Assembly: GCA_963920635.1 (NCBI GenBank)
Contig: OY987298.1
Coordinates: forward strand, 61,423,949-61,487,948
Reading direction: 5' to 3'
DNA: 64,000 nt
From: Pseudeuparius sepicola
Lineage: Eukaryota; Arthropoda; Insecta; Coleoptera; Anthribidae
The notes under the pieces are model-generated. The model was not told the DNA's origin, searched no databases, and saw nothing but the letters and a program-made list of their open reading frames with translations. A program made the position numbers and the translations under genes. This document shows, piece by piece, positions 21,771-31,299 of the stretch; the stretch's first letter is position 1, and every line of letters begins with the position of its first letter.

Positions 21771-22160
21771 ATGAAATCCACTCTACGCCCCGACGCGCCC
21801 ATCTTCACACCTCCCGGCAAGAATGGCGGCCCGGCTGCTTCGGGAAGCTCGTCCTCGGCGAAGAGCTCGCTGTCCGGGGGCTCGCCGCAGTCGGCATCGA
21901 GCTCCCCCGAACCGCAGTGCTCCAGGTACTCCAGGAAGTCGGTTAGGCCGCAAAGTGGATCCCCAAACAGTCCCCGACCGATACTGGGAACGAAGATTCC
22001 CTTCCCCAGGCCGATCCTAGGCAGGAGGGCGGACGCGGTGGAAGATGACGATGTCGAGAGCTACATAGGAAAGGAGTTTAGGAACATGAGTAGGGGGCAG
22101 CAGAAGATGAAAGTGGAGAAAGGCGAGAGCCCTCATAAAGTGACGGAAAGTTGTTGTTGA
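21771..22160 (+). CDS. Small PAM2-motif protein (PABP-binding motif), intronless, nested in an intron
   Basis: A 129-codon frame opens MKSTLRPDAPIFTPPG. This matches the PAM2 motif (consensus xxLNxxAxxFxP), with Arg in place of the usual Asn; PAM2 binds the MLLE domain of cytoplasmic poly(A)-binding protein. The rest is low complexity: a Ser-rich stretch (residues 22-48), two PRPILG repeats (about 67-82), an acidic patch, and a basic tail ending ESCC. The frame is about 58% GC against an AT-rich background and stays open for at least 20 codons upstream of this ATG, so an upstream start or splice acceptor is possible. AATAAA follows at 22233. It lies on the same strand between two Sidestep-like exons, so it is a nested gene, a processed copy, or an unrelated exon. 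I do not recognise the protein. Confidence 0.5.
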   Translation: MKSTLRPDAPIFTPPGKNGGPAASGSSSSAKSSLSGGSPQSASSSPEPQCSRYSRKSVRPQSGSPNSPRPILGTKIPFPRPILGRRADAVEDDDVESYIGKEFRNMSRGQQKMKVEKGESPHKVTESCC

Positions 22161-22238
22161 AGCTTGTAAATTGTTCGAATTCGAAAAATATTTGCACGGC
22201 GAAATAATTGGGGAAATCGGAACGGAACTGGAAATAAA

Positions 22239-23400
22239 TTGTTGAATATAACTTAATTATTGTACATTGACCAAATTACATGCTTAATAATTGAAAGTAA
22301 ATTAGGTAAACATGTTTAGTGTTTATTATTTCGCTCACTCGTTTTGTGACTAATATTAAGAAAATTAACCTGGCACTTGATTTTTATGGCGACATGTACG
22401 GGTTAACAAACAATTTTTTTATTGATTGAAGGATCTTAAAAGATGTTAACATAACTTTTTTATAAAATGAAACACCCTGTTTATTGTTTCTAGAATTACA
22501 GCTCCAACAGGTTGAATACTGCTTTGAATATTGTTTTATTTCTTCCATTGAGTCGGGTATTTGATAAAAACAATGGAAAAAGGCAAAATTTTAAATTGTA
22601 AAAGTTTGAAAAAAATCAGCACTTTGTGATTTTTTCATCGGACTGAGTAATTATGTTGACCATTGAACTGTTTTGAAGTAATTCCATGCAATTGACTCCT
22701 CAGATGCCTTAACATTTACTAATTTACCAAGTTTGGCAAATTGAACTCCCTGTAATCTTTTTGTTCAAAATATGCGAGTTTTGGGGTGTCCTGACGCTCT
22801 GGTGTCAGATTTTAAATAAAAAGACTTTCTAAATGCTTTTAATGAAAATAGGGCGTATAAAAAATCTTAGCTGGCCCAGAATTTGAGGAGGCAGTTTTTA
22901 AGATCTTTCTTCAAACAAAAAAGTTCAGGCGAATATCTTCAAAATTAATGTTTTATGGATTTGTATGTGTATAAGTATAAAAGTAGACACACTAAGTAAA
23001 AGCCCATACTGGCAGAAAATTAAAGAAATTCTCGGAAAAGCAAACAAAACAAAACTAACCAATTTTCTTTTGCGGATACCTCGATCGATTTCTATATCTA
23101 AAATCGTGGCGTAAATAAAACCACGTGTTCAGCGAGCCTAGCAACAGGGACGTACTCGATCGCAAAAGTATACCTATGTACGCGGTTCTATCTTGTTGTT
23201 TTCAGCTATATAGACACTGCCACAAATAATTTTATCAATGTTTTGAACCATTTTAATTAAGCCAATAATTTTCTTCCGAAATATTTTTAAGTAAACAATT
23301 GCAAAACTAGAATTAAATACAGGTCGTGTCTCAGTGCGGCACTGGCGAATATCTCAGCCCACGTGCTCTTGTTTACGACAGAGTTGCTCGATTTTAGTAT
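22239..23400. other. AT-rich DNA, no gene seen
   Basis: One isolated ACACCCTG end lies near 22485. No exon was recognised. Towards 23400 the composition rises to GC-rich at the start of the next small gene region. Confidence 0.4.
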
Positions 23401-23420
23401 AGGGACTTTACTTTTACTTG

Positions 23421-23520
23421 TTCGGCGCGGCGCGCCAAATTCGACTCCCTCGCCGGCGCGTACCAAATCGGAAAATGGCTCAAACGGCGAAACGGCTTTT
23501 CCGCTTCTGGCGCGCTTCAA
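23421..23520 (+). promoter_or_regulatory. GC-rich, possibly promoter-like segment with E2F-like word
   Basis: This local GC peak contains GGCGCGGCGCGCCAAA, which includes GCGCCAAA (reverse of TTTGGCGC, an E2F-type site), and later CTGGCGCGCTTC. It lies about 150-250 bp upstream of the small acidic ORF. Promoter function is inferred from position and composition only. Confidence 0.25.
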
Positions 23521-23670
23521 TAGCGATGTGGCACTAATTTTTTTGCGGCTCCAGGCGAAATTTTGACTTTAAGTATCGAAAACTACGCCCGATAGCCGTG
23601 AACAAAGAAAGGCGTTTATAACAAGAACGATGAAGATCCAGTGCTCCAGAATACTTACCCAAATAATTAA

Positions 23671-23916
23671 ATGCAACCAATTAAAGTCATCACTCCACCC
23701 TCAGGGCCATCAAATGTTACTAAAAAACGTCAGGTAACTGAGTTAAGTGATTCAGAGGACGATGATAAGGATGAAGAAAATGATAATGATGAATCCGAAG
23801 AGGACGAAGATGAAGCAACCAAACAAGTACCTAGGTACCCTTCAGTGATATGGCTAACAAAAGACGATAAATTTCAAGGATACATAATATGTATTATGTC
23901 CTTATTTTTGTCTTAA
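23671..23916 (+). CDS. Small acidic protein, unrecognised
   Basis: An 81-codon frame starts MQPIKVITPPSGPS and passes a KKR basic spot. It then enters a strongly acidic, serine-containing stretch (residues 25-49, mostly Asp/Glu with SDSEDDD, a casein-kinase-2-like context), and ends with a short hydrophobic tail. The stop codon overlaps AATAAA (23916-23921), so the frame ends at a plausible polyadenylation signal. It sits on the same strand inside the first Sidestep-like intron. It could be a nested gene, the last exon of one, or a processed copy. No family is recognised. A GTAACT inside the frame (about 23731) could be a donor. Confidence 0.35.
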   Translation: MQPIKVITPPSGPSNVTKKRQVTELSDSEDDDKDEENDNDESEEDEDEATKQVPRYPSVIWLTKDDKFQGYIICIMSLFLS

Positions 23917-23921
23917 ATAAA

Positions 23922-24252
23922 ACATGTTTGGCATAAAATTTCTTTTATTATTATATTCCGCATATTTAAAATAAACTTAAGTTAAAAATTAACCCCTGTT
24001 GACAATATCGGCAATTAACATATGTAGTTAACTGTTAAGTAATAATTAATATAATTAAATTAAAGGGCCACCATGTGTTGGTGTATAGTAATGCCATAAA
24101 ATGTTAACCTAGCTTTTTCTGCGACTTTTCTTAGCATGGCGATATCGTATACACCTATACCTTATTTAAGAAACATGGAAATATTTAAAAGCTTTAGTCT
24201 TAAAGGATTTCAATAAAACTGCTAATTTATATTATAATATTCTTCCTTGCAG
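23922..24252. other. Intronic DNA before the second Sidestep-like exon
   Basis: AT-rich with no repeats resolved. It ends with a pyrimidine tract and TTCCTTGCAG acceptor. Confidence 0.5.
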
Positions 24253-24399
24253 GTCTGAAGCAAAAATTCTTGTTAATTTTATACTCGGGAGACACAGCTA
24301 TAGAGAATATTACTGCACCCAGTAATGCAGAGTTTTATATTCAAAACTTGGAACCTGCTCAAGATTACTACGCCATCATTTATTCCATGAATTCTAAAG
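24253..24399 (+). CDS. Sidestep-family receptor, fibronectin-III exon
   Basis: The exon lies between TTCCTTGCAG and GTAAGT. It completes the glycine codon split after GFDGG, giving GGLKQKFLLILYSGD, then an IENITAP turn, NAEFYIQNLEPAQDYYAIIY and MNSKG. The L-x-P-x-x-x-Y-x-x-x-I-Y pattern and the terminal NSKG are the F and G strands of a fibronectin type III domain, as in Sidestep proteins just before the membrane span. It starts and ends in phase 1, so it joins both neighbours in frame. Unlike the flanking exons it is AT-rich (about 38% GC). Confidence 0.8.
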
Positions 24400-24643
24400 G
24401 TAAGTGTCGCGAACATTACAACTTTTTTTGTAATTTTTTTGCCCTTACTTGAAAAAAATCATTACCTATTAGGTACTCATCATATTAGCTGTGGCAAATA
24501 CCGATATCTACCTATCTAATTAGAAGCAAATATTTATTATCGAATTCCAACCATATACAGTTTTATATAAATAGTTATCTCTCACAATATATTTGTAGCA
24601 TTCCATGCAAAGATGTGAATTTATTATATTTAGGTTATTTTGG

Positions 24644-25021
24644 TAGGTCGATGCAAACATTCTAGGGGGTGATAGAGAAAGCTATTTAGAACTTACCTAG
24701 CCACACTTACCTTAGTAGGAGGTCTTACGGTTTTCGAGATATTGACCAATTTGTTTTTATTTTTAATTTCACAAATCCTTTCTTGGGCGCTATTAATGTG
24801 ATAATCAAATAATAATGAAAAAAATGACGCGATAAGTGTATACTTAGGATTTCTGATTATTGCATTAATAGCCGCCCAACAAAGGATTTGTGAAATTAAA
24901 ACAAATAATAAATTGGTCAATATTTCGAAAATCGTAAGACTTCGTACTAGAGTTAGTTTGGCTAGGTAAGTTCTAAAGAGCTTATACTCTATCACCCCCT
25001 AGAATATTTGCATCGATCTGA
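24644..25021. repeat. Palindromic miniature element, about 380 bp
   Basis: CGATGCAAACATTCTAGGGGG at the left (one base longer than shown elsewhere) returns inverted as CCCCCTAGAATATTTGCATCG. Arms are about 150 bp (shared CACAAATCCTTT, TTGACCAAT). Loop about 65 bp. Confidence 0.7.
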
Positions 25022-25135
25022 TTTGAGGAAATTTATCAAAAAATAAAATTTCGCTACTTGGTTATTTTTATAGATAACTATAAAAAATTATATATGCTTG
25101 GGAGAACAAAAGTAACCTAAAAATCCCAAAATATG

Positions 25136-25415
25136 CAGGGTGTCTCAAAAATCGGACCTAGTGATGCTCACTTCCCGTCAAACCGGAAGTCGTAAATTTG
25201 AACCGACAATTTTAGGTTACTCCATGTATAGTCATTACTACTATTTTTTGGAACAGAGTATTTCTTGAATAACTTTTTAATAACACTCTCTATATTACGT
25301 TTGAGGTCATATTCGAATACCTCGGGAAACTCTACACAAATTTAGTTTTTGAACCGTCAATTCATATTCAAAATTACCGAGAAAATCGACATATTCAACA
25401 AATAAGGACACCCTA
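25136..25415. repeat. CAGGGTG-type element, decayed
   Basis: GCAGGGTGTCTCAAAAATCGG at the left (trimmed by a base in some reads of the family) and AAATAAGGACACCCTATA at the right face each other as family ends. Arms beyond the tips have diverged. Confidence 0.4.
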
Positions 25416-26288
25416 TACATACTTTTTGAAAAAGTAAATTGGAGCCATTTCATTGAAAATCTCAAGTTTTTTGTTCATTAAAAGGGTATTCCGTTGGGTT
25501 CCAGCGCGGCTTAATTAAAAAACAATAGTTACATATTTTCGGTTTCGAAAACAAGGTAGTCTTGACAATAGCGATACCTATATTTGTTTCCCTTGTAAGT
25601 AAAGTAAGTGCCCTTTCTATTCAAAAGATATCGAAATAGTAGTTTATGGTACTAGGGGGGCGAAAAACTACTTTTTGTCCTTGAGGAGACAAACAGGAGA
25701 AACTTTCTTACCTTTATGTCGCTATAAGTTGAAATTGCTTAAAAGTTCTTTTTCCTAAAAATGTTACCTAAATTTTCACATTAATTTTTGAGTCTAGAGT
25801 AAGTAATCAATATATTCTAATATAGAATAAAAAAAGAGTCCAATATCAGGGAAACTATATTTCATTGCGAGTCTAGAAATAAGGATTTTTCCGTTGGGTT
25901 CACTCTTCAGTCAACGATTTTTCCATGCGCGTGTTACAAATTCTCGTATGAGACGAAGCCGAACACGTGAGTCATCATCTGTGCGGGAAGTCATGCAAGC
26001 ACACGTAGGTATTTCAAAGGTGATATGTTTTAAATTTGTCTATGTCAGATAAAGTGGATAAAACGTCAACAAATATTACAGAAATGTTTGTATCTAAATA
26101 TTCCAACACGAATTAAAATACAAAATAGATACCTACACGTTAAATATCATATAGCATAACCTACACGTTAAATACCTGATAGCATAATATATAGACTTTC
26201 TTAAATTTAGATAAATTTAGTATATTTCTATTTTAAAGCCATATATTCGGTACTTTTATTGTTAAAAAATTGTTCGAATGTGCTTAGA
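25416..26288. other. Intronic DNA, no gene seen
   Basis: Two phrases recur loosely (TTTTTCCGTTGGGTTC near 25490 and 25890), suggesting an old duplication. No coding or element ends were resolved. Confidence 0.35.
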
Positions 26289-26290
26289 TA

Positions 26291-26927
26291 CAGAGTGTCT
26301 CACTTAAAAGTGAAACAACCTTATAACTTCTTTAATTTTTAACCGACCAGAACAAAATTTTTACCAAAGGTAGACCATTGTTGCCTACTTATTTCCAAAA
26401 AATTTACTAAATAAGTTTTTCAGAATCGATCCAGGACCCTAAATCCAAAATGTTGTCAAAATAAAAAAATATTAAATAAAAAAAATTAAAGTCCAAAAAT
26501 AGCAATTTAAGAATTTTCTGCGTTTAGAAAAGTGTGGCATGGAGTAGTTTTCAAGGCTAGTTGTTTTCAAAAAGTAATCATCTTAAAATAAAATTAAAAG
26601 CTACAAAACTAATATTAATTTTTTTTTATTTTTACTTACTTTTTTTATATAATATTTTTCGAATTGGACAAAATTTTGGATTTAGGGTTCTGGATCGATT
26701 CTGAACAACTTTTTTAGTACATTTTTTTGGAAAAAAATGCGTAATATGATTTTTGGATTTTTAGCCTCGATTGTGGCATCGCAGGTGGATTTGACTTCGG
26801 AGTAGGCGACTAATTTTTTGGAAACATGTAGGCAACAATGTCACCTACCTTTGGTAAAAATTTCGTTCTGGTCGGTTAAAAATTAAAGAAGTTGTAAGGT
26901 TGTTTCGGTCTCAAGTGAGACACTCTG
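26291..26927. mobile_element. Palindromic element with CAGAGTG ends and TA duplication
   Basis: CAGAGTGTCTCACTT at the left and AAGTGAGACACTCTG at the right, both flanked by TA. Inverted arms extend about 180 bp (GGTCGGTTAAAAATTAAAGA, TTACCAAAGGTAG). It is a variant subfamily of the CAGGGTG group. Confidence 0.75.
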
Positions 26928-27428
26928 TATATATTTAAAAAGGTAGAAAATTAAAATCAGAAATGATGCTGTTTATTTTTTCATTAGATACAATAAATCT
27001 TAGTTACCTATGAACTTCTAGTCGGTCATGGAACAGAGAAAAACTATTGAACTGTCAATGTACATACTTGTATTCCAAGAAAATATCAGAAAATTAGCCA
27101 TAGCTCTTTTATTTTTTATAGTAACTATGCCGAGTATTATATCTTTGGAAAGCTCAAAAAATGACCGATTTAATAAGGCCACAGCCAACTATGATTTACA
27201 TTTAAAAAAACACAACTTTATCTCAAATATCACAAACAACAAAAAAAAATAGGATTAGATTATTAAGTACAAAATTATCTACAATTTTTGTCTCTACTGT
27301 TTTTTTGTATAATCAGAAATAACGGAGCTACAGATATCTGATGAAATAGCAAAAAAAAAATCACTCATTTCAAAATATCTGGGGGCCATGAACTTTTTTA
27401 AAAATCCAAAAGTGGCATTATATATATA

Positions 27429-28603
27429 CAGTGTGTTTCACTTTAAAACGGACAATTCCGTATTCTTCAAAATTATTTTTTTAACATATTGTACTCAAAG
27501 AGCTCTATCCTTTGGGCTACAGTTTTTTTATATACGATCATTCCATGGCCTACTGCAATCAAACGAAGACCCCAAAAATCACGAAATCGTGTTAGGCATT
27601 TTTTGTTTGAAAAAGTAATTAGGTCCATCGAATTCAGCTTAGCTCAGATCTCTATTTCCGCAGTTTCAATATTCTAGCACTTACAGGGTGTTCAGAAAAT
27701 AGGGCCAAATTTCGAAAAAATGGCACATTTAGGAGTGCCCTGTATAAAACACGGGCCTTATTTTGTGAATGTTTTTTCACAAATGGGAAAGGTCTTTACC
27801 AAGGTACTATTACAAAGGATTTGGTATGTCTATCTCATACAGGGTGTTCGGAAAGAAAAAGCGAATTTGCCTATTTTTTTTTAATTTCTTGTCGTAAATT
27901 CAAAACTTTTTTTAAACTTTGTAGCTTTTACCAATCCTCGTTATAACTCGTCCAACATTTTTTTTTTGCAATTAGCGGTAACCCTCTTCAGCTTGCTGTT
28001 CTTCCCCTTAAAAATTGATTGGAATGTGTGTCGTTCGATTTCATAATAACAGCTGCAGAGGGTTACTGCTAATTGCAAAAAATTGAATAAATGTGTACAG
28101 GTTGTAAGGAGCATTAGTAGAAGCTACCAAAATTTAAAAAAAGTTATGAATTTACGACAAGAATAAAAAAATGGGCAAATTGGCAGACATACGAAATCAT
28201 TTATTATAGTACCTTGGGTAAGACCTTTTCGAATTGTGAAAAAACATTCACAAAATAAGGCCCGTGTCTTATACAGCGCACTCCTAAAAGTGCAATTTTT
28301 TCGAAATTTGGCCCTATTTTCTGAACACCCTGTAAGTGCTAGAATATTGAAACTGCGGAAATAGAGATCTGAGCTAAGCTGAATTCGATGGAACTAATTA
28401 CTTTTTCAAACAAAAAATGCCTAACTCGATTTCGTGATTTTTGGGGTCTTCGTTTGATTGCAGTAGGCCATGGAATGATCGTATATCAAAAAACTGTAGC
28501 CCAAAAGATAGAGCTCTTTAAGTACGATATGTTAAAAGAAAAATTAAAATCGACCAAAATTTCGAAAAATACGGAATTGTCCGTTTTAAAGTGAAACACA
28601 CTG
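27429..28603. mobile_element. Outer palindromic element (CAGTGTG ends, TA) split at its dyad
   Basis: The ends CAGTGTGTTTCACTTTAAAA and the reverse complement are flanked by TA. The arms at 27429-27683 and 28333-28603 are near-perfect reverse complements of about 255-270 bp. They meet exactly at the TA that the inner element used for insertion: the left arm ends TCTAGCACTTA and the right begins TAAGTGCTAGA. Confidence 0.8.
27684..28332. mobile_element. Inner CAGGGTG element inserted at the centre of the outer palindrome
   Basis: The ends CAGGGTGTTCAGAAAATAGG and reverse complement have TA on both sides. Its own inverted arms share TTTTTTCGAAATTTGGCCC, ACATTCACAAAATAAGG and AATTTACGACAAGAA. 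A further CAGGGTGTTCGG end occurs inside at about 27841, so three layers may be stacked. Confidence 0.8.
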
Positions 28604-28840
28604 TATATATCTAGAACATTACATCATTCTGGTTTCGATGTGGAAAATGAAAATTCTGGGTTCGACTTTACAATAAATAAGTAAAGTACGATTCAGGAGT
28701 GTTGGTGTACACGTCAACAATAATTATTATTAAAACTTTGGCCACTTCTTTTAAGAACTTATCGAACACAAAGAACTTATAGCGACTATTTAATAATGGC
28801 ATATAGCAGTAACATAAAATCAAAAATAAAAAATATTAAT

Positions 28841-28985
28841 TCCAAATCATGGGAATGTCCAAGTTCAATGGCAAATTCTGTAATTTGGCAGTCGCCCGAT
28901 TTTGCTGAACATCCTAGTATTTACTATCGGGCGACTGCCAAATTACAGAATTTGCCATTGAACTTGGACATTCCGATGATTTGGA
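28841..28985. repeat. Near-perfect 60-bp hairpin, 70 bp before the membrane-span exon
   Basis: 28841-28900 and 28926-28985 are reverse complements with one mismatch (59/60), separated by a 25-base loop. The stem includes CCAAGTTCAATGGCAAATTC. The degree of pairing far exceeds that of typical decayed elements here. It could be a very young tiny element or a transcribed hairpin giving small RNAs. Confidence 0.75.
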
Positions 28986-29055
28986 ATTCTTGGAGTTCTT
29001 AAAAGAGAGAAGTCACTAATATCACAGTCTAATACCTATGGATGCGTTCCCGCAG

Positions 29056-29306
29056 GTTCTTCGAAAGGTGCGGCCCCCGTGCAGTTCAGGACGTCGCAGG
29101 CGCCGGGCCTGCGGGAGCAGAGGCGGAGCAGCGCCGAGCCGTCAGAGGCGGCGAGCCGCGGGGCCGGGGGCACGGCGGGCGGCGGGCCTGGGGGCGGCGG
29201 CGCGCTGCTGGCCGGCGCCTGGCTGTACGTCGCGCTCGCCGCCGCCGCCACGCTCATAGTCGCCGCCACGACGGCGCTCATCGTGTTCGCCGTCCGCCGG
29301 TTCCGG
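29056..29306 (+). CDS. Sidestep-family receptor, juxtamembrane and transmembrane exon
   Basis: The exon runs from acceptor TTCCCGCAG to donor GTAAGT and completes the split glycine after NSKG. It encodes a Ser/Gly/Ala-rich extracellular stalk (including SSAEPSEAASRG and GGGPGGGG), then a hydrophobic span of about 25 residues (WLYVALAAAATLIVAATTAL continuing IVFAV), then RRFR as a stop-transfer basic cluster. This matches the single-pass type I layout of Sidestep proteins after the fibronectin domain. It ends in phase 0; the cytoplasmic tail exons were not found in this window. The exon is about 75% GC, like the first exon and unlike the second. A CTCF-like word lies 10 bp after the donor. Confidence 0.75.
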
Positions 29307-29454
29307 GTAAGTCACCGGCAGATGGCGCCCGCGCCACTCACTAGACCTTTGAAAATGAAAATGGAAATGGAGAAGAACTTTCATAAGTATAGGACGTAGA
29401 CCAATGGACATGAAGGAAAGAAAATCGGACATCATTTCAGAAAAATTAAAAAGG

Positions 29455-29500
29455 ATTTTCTGTCAGCGCGAGAGGTCCCGGGTTCGACCCCCACTAGACC
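29455..29500 (+). other. tRNA-derived 3' half (SINE or tRNA fragment)
   Basis: GAGAGGTCCCGGGTTCGACC followed by CCCA is a canonical tRNA variable-loop and T-arm with a Pol III B box. No 5' half or A box pairs with it, so it is a SINE remnant or tRNA fragment rather than a working tRNA gene. Confidence 0.45.
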
Positions 29501-29809
29501 TTTTCCAACAGTATCCCAGAAAATGTCAAGTATATTTTTGATTTGATAGGCATGTGGAGTTCCTTGTCCAAAAATCGTTTGGTAAACTTAAATTATTGTA
29601 TCTTATTAAGGATCTTTTGGACCCGAACATCCGACTGATACTCTGCGAAGCCCTGGTATATTGTCTCACCTTGCCTATGCCGACATACTTTATTGGCCAG
29701 CTGTGACCTCAAATAATAGATATACCTTGCAAAAAGTTCAAAATGCCTGCGTCCGTTTCGTTTCTGGCTTGCGAAAGTTCAATCATATTTCGGAAGCGTT
29801 TGCACGAAC

Positions 29810-30171
29810 CAATGAATAAAGAACCCCAGGAAGGAGCCAAAGCTCTATGGGCATTATAAAATACGTGAGACGGAAATCGCCCTGTATGGAGACTGAAATT
29901 TGACAAAATATTTTTATATTTGACAGTTGTCACGGTGGTTTGTGCTATTAGATATTTGTGTAGTTCTTAGATAAGTACATTTTGGAGATCTATTATGGTT
30001 AGCTGTGCAGCCTGCGGCTATTCCGTGACTACCAGAACAAAATGTTTGGGGAATAACATTCCATCGGTAAGTACTTTTGTAAACCGGAAACTGCATGCCG
30101 CCATATGCAAAGACTGGACCGGTCCAGCGTAAAGCCCAAATTTGCTCCTTCCTGGGGTTCTTTATTCATAG
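29810..30171. mobile_element. P-superfamily-like miniature element, exact 8-bp duplication
   Basis: GCACGAAC occurs at 29802-29809 and 30172-30179. The ends match over about 28 bp: CAATGAATAAAGAACCCC against CTATGAATAAAGAACCCC, continuing AGGAAGGAGC. An 8-bp duplication fits the P superfamily, and the interior holds a THAP-type first exon, the DNA-binding domain of P transposases. It is only 362 bp, so it is a deletion derivative. Confidence 0.8.
29995..30066 (+). pseudogene. THAP-domain first-exon remnant
   Basis: The frame begins MVSCAACGYSVTTRTKCLGN and runs to CATCG followed by GTAAGT. THAP domains start M-x-x-C-x-x-x-x-C, and MVSCAA at the N-terminus is the commonest form. The first zinc-binding cysteines (4 and 7) are present, with spacing x2 rather than the usual x4. 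The exon stops at a good donor, but no second exon remains inside the element. It is therefore the start of a P-like transposase whose body was deleted. Confidence 0.55.
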
Positions 30172-30459
30172 GCACGAACTAATTGGCTAAGTCTTGAGGA
30201 AAGGTTCCTACTCCATATGTCGTGTCTTATTTTCAAGGTCATTAATAGCGCTTCTCCAGAATATCTTTTTAACAAGTTAACCGCCCGCAACGAGATACAT
30301 GCTGTGAACACCAGGCATGCAGGTTTGCTTGAGGCACCTTTATACAAGACTGCCAGATTTGAGAGAAGTTTCTCTTACAATGCTGTTAAAATTTATAACG
30401 CCATCCTCACCAGTATTAAATCCACTTATATTAACGTTAACTGATATATTATTCTGACA

Positions 30460-30594
30460 CATTTTTGGCTCACCATGCGCTTTCCGGAGATAAAATACAA
30501 TGCAGAATACATTGTTAGCCATCAGAGCCATCTGTTTTCCAGGACATAAAGCTATAGCCGTGAGAAGTCTTTATAAATACGTCAGTCAACGCTT
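30460..30594 (-). repeat. Truncated inverse copy of the 20106-20290 element
   Basis: It ends GCCGTGAGAAGTCTTTATAA and GTCAGTCAACGC, as does the reverse complement of the earlier copy, and shares the ATACAATGCAGAATACATTG core. The left terminal repeat is missing; it sits just after the LINE stop codon. Confidence 0.6.
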
Positions 30595-30951
30595 ATAGTT
30601 TTTATAAATTCAAGAAACAAATCAGGTCCTTCATATACGGGAAGAGAGCTGAGAACAGGGTACGCTGAGTCCGGTCCCTTCCCCTCCGTTCTTTCTGCTT
30701 GGTCTTTTTCTGTTATCTCTAGCGGTGTTCAGTGGCTGCCTTAAGGTACAATCTTAAGTACAAATATTAGCTTTTAGTATTAGTTACATTATGTTCAGTT
30801 TTCTTTTTTCATTGTTATAATTGATTGTTGGTTGCATGGAAGAGCGACGGAAGTCAAAATGTCGCCAACACCTTATCACCATTTCGTTTCTGTGTTAATA
30901 TGATTTTTGAGTAAATAAAGACGTGTTATTATTATTATTATCTCAGAAAGT

Positions 30952-31100
30952 TTCATTTGTATTTCAGAATGATCATTTGGATTTTAGAAGCGGTCATTTG
31001 AATTTCCGAATGTTCAACTAGATTTCAGAAAACATCATGTTTATTTCCAAACAATCATTTGAATTTTAGAATGCATAATTCGTATTTCAGAATAATCAGT
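30952..31100. repeat. Tandem repeat of about 20-21 bp, seven degenerate copies
   Basis: Units begin ATTTCAGAAT or ATTTTAGAA and end ATCATTTG-like, seven in a row. It starts directly after the LINE tail. No coding or regulatory meaning was recognised. Confidence 0.65.
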
Positions 31101-31299
31101 TAAGACATACGAATGTTAAGACAAATACATCTAAAATCATATCCGTAGTACCTATATGTATATTGTAAAAACCCACTGGAATCAATTTCTAACATAACAT
31201 ACCCAAGTAGCATCGTACGCCACATCTATAGCGTGTTGCCATTCAGTAAGCAACACTAAATCTACAACTTTGCAGTAATATTTACTTTTATTCTATATA

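Larger units (their letters stand above)
29620..30444 (+). pseudogene. LINE reverse transcriptase, C-terminal remnant in two pieces
   Basis: The first piece reads LSHLAYADILYWPAVTS then LQKVQNACVRFVSGLRKFNH; the second, after the inserted element, reads WLSLEERFLLHMSCLIFKV, then RNEIHAVNTRHAGLL and ARFERSFSYNAVKIYNAIL before a stop at 30442. These are the conserved post-thumb blocks of jockey/CR1-type LINE reverse transcriptases (RVQN-x-C-x-R, TRH, ARFERSFSYxAVKxWN). Removing the insertion and one duplication restores the frame exactly (SEAFARTNWLSLEE). A one-base shift lies near 29660. The catalytic YADD region is absent, so it is dead. Confidence 0.75.
29579..30945 (+). mobile_element. Truncated jockey/CR1-like LINE, 3' end
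   Basis: Reverse-transcriptase tail sequence runs on the + strand, interrupted by a P-like element at 29810-30171, and the unit ends in a TTA/TTAT simple tail (about 30918-30945). Only the last part of ORF2 is present, as usual for 5'-truncated LINE copies. A truncated copy of the 20106-20290 element follows the stop codon. Confidence 0.7.

Noticed and set aside
29036..29435. Other open frames over the membrane-span exon
   Set aside because: Same cause: GC-rich shadow frames. Phase continuity with 24399 selects one frame.
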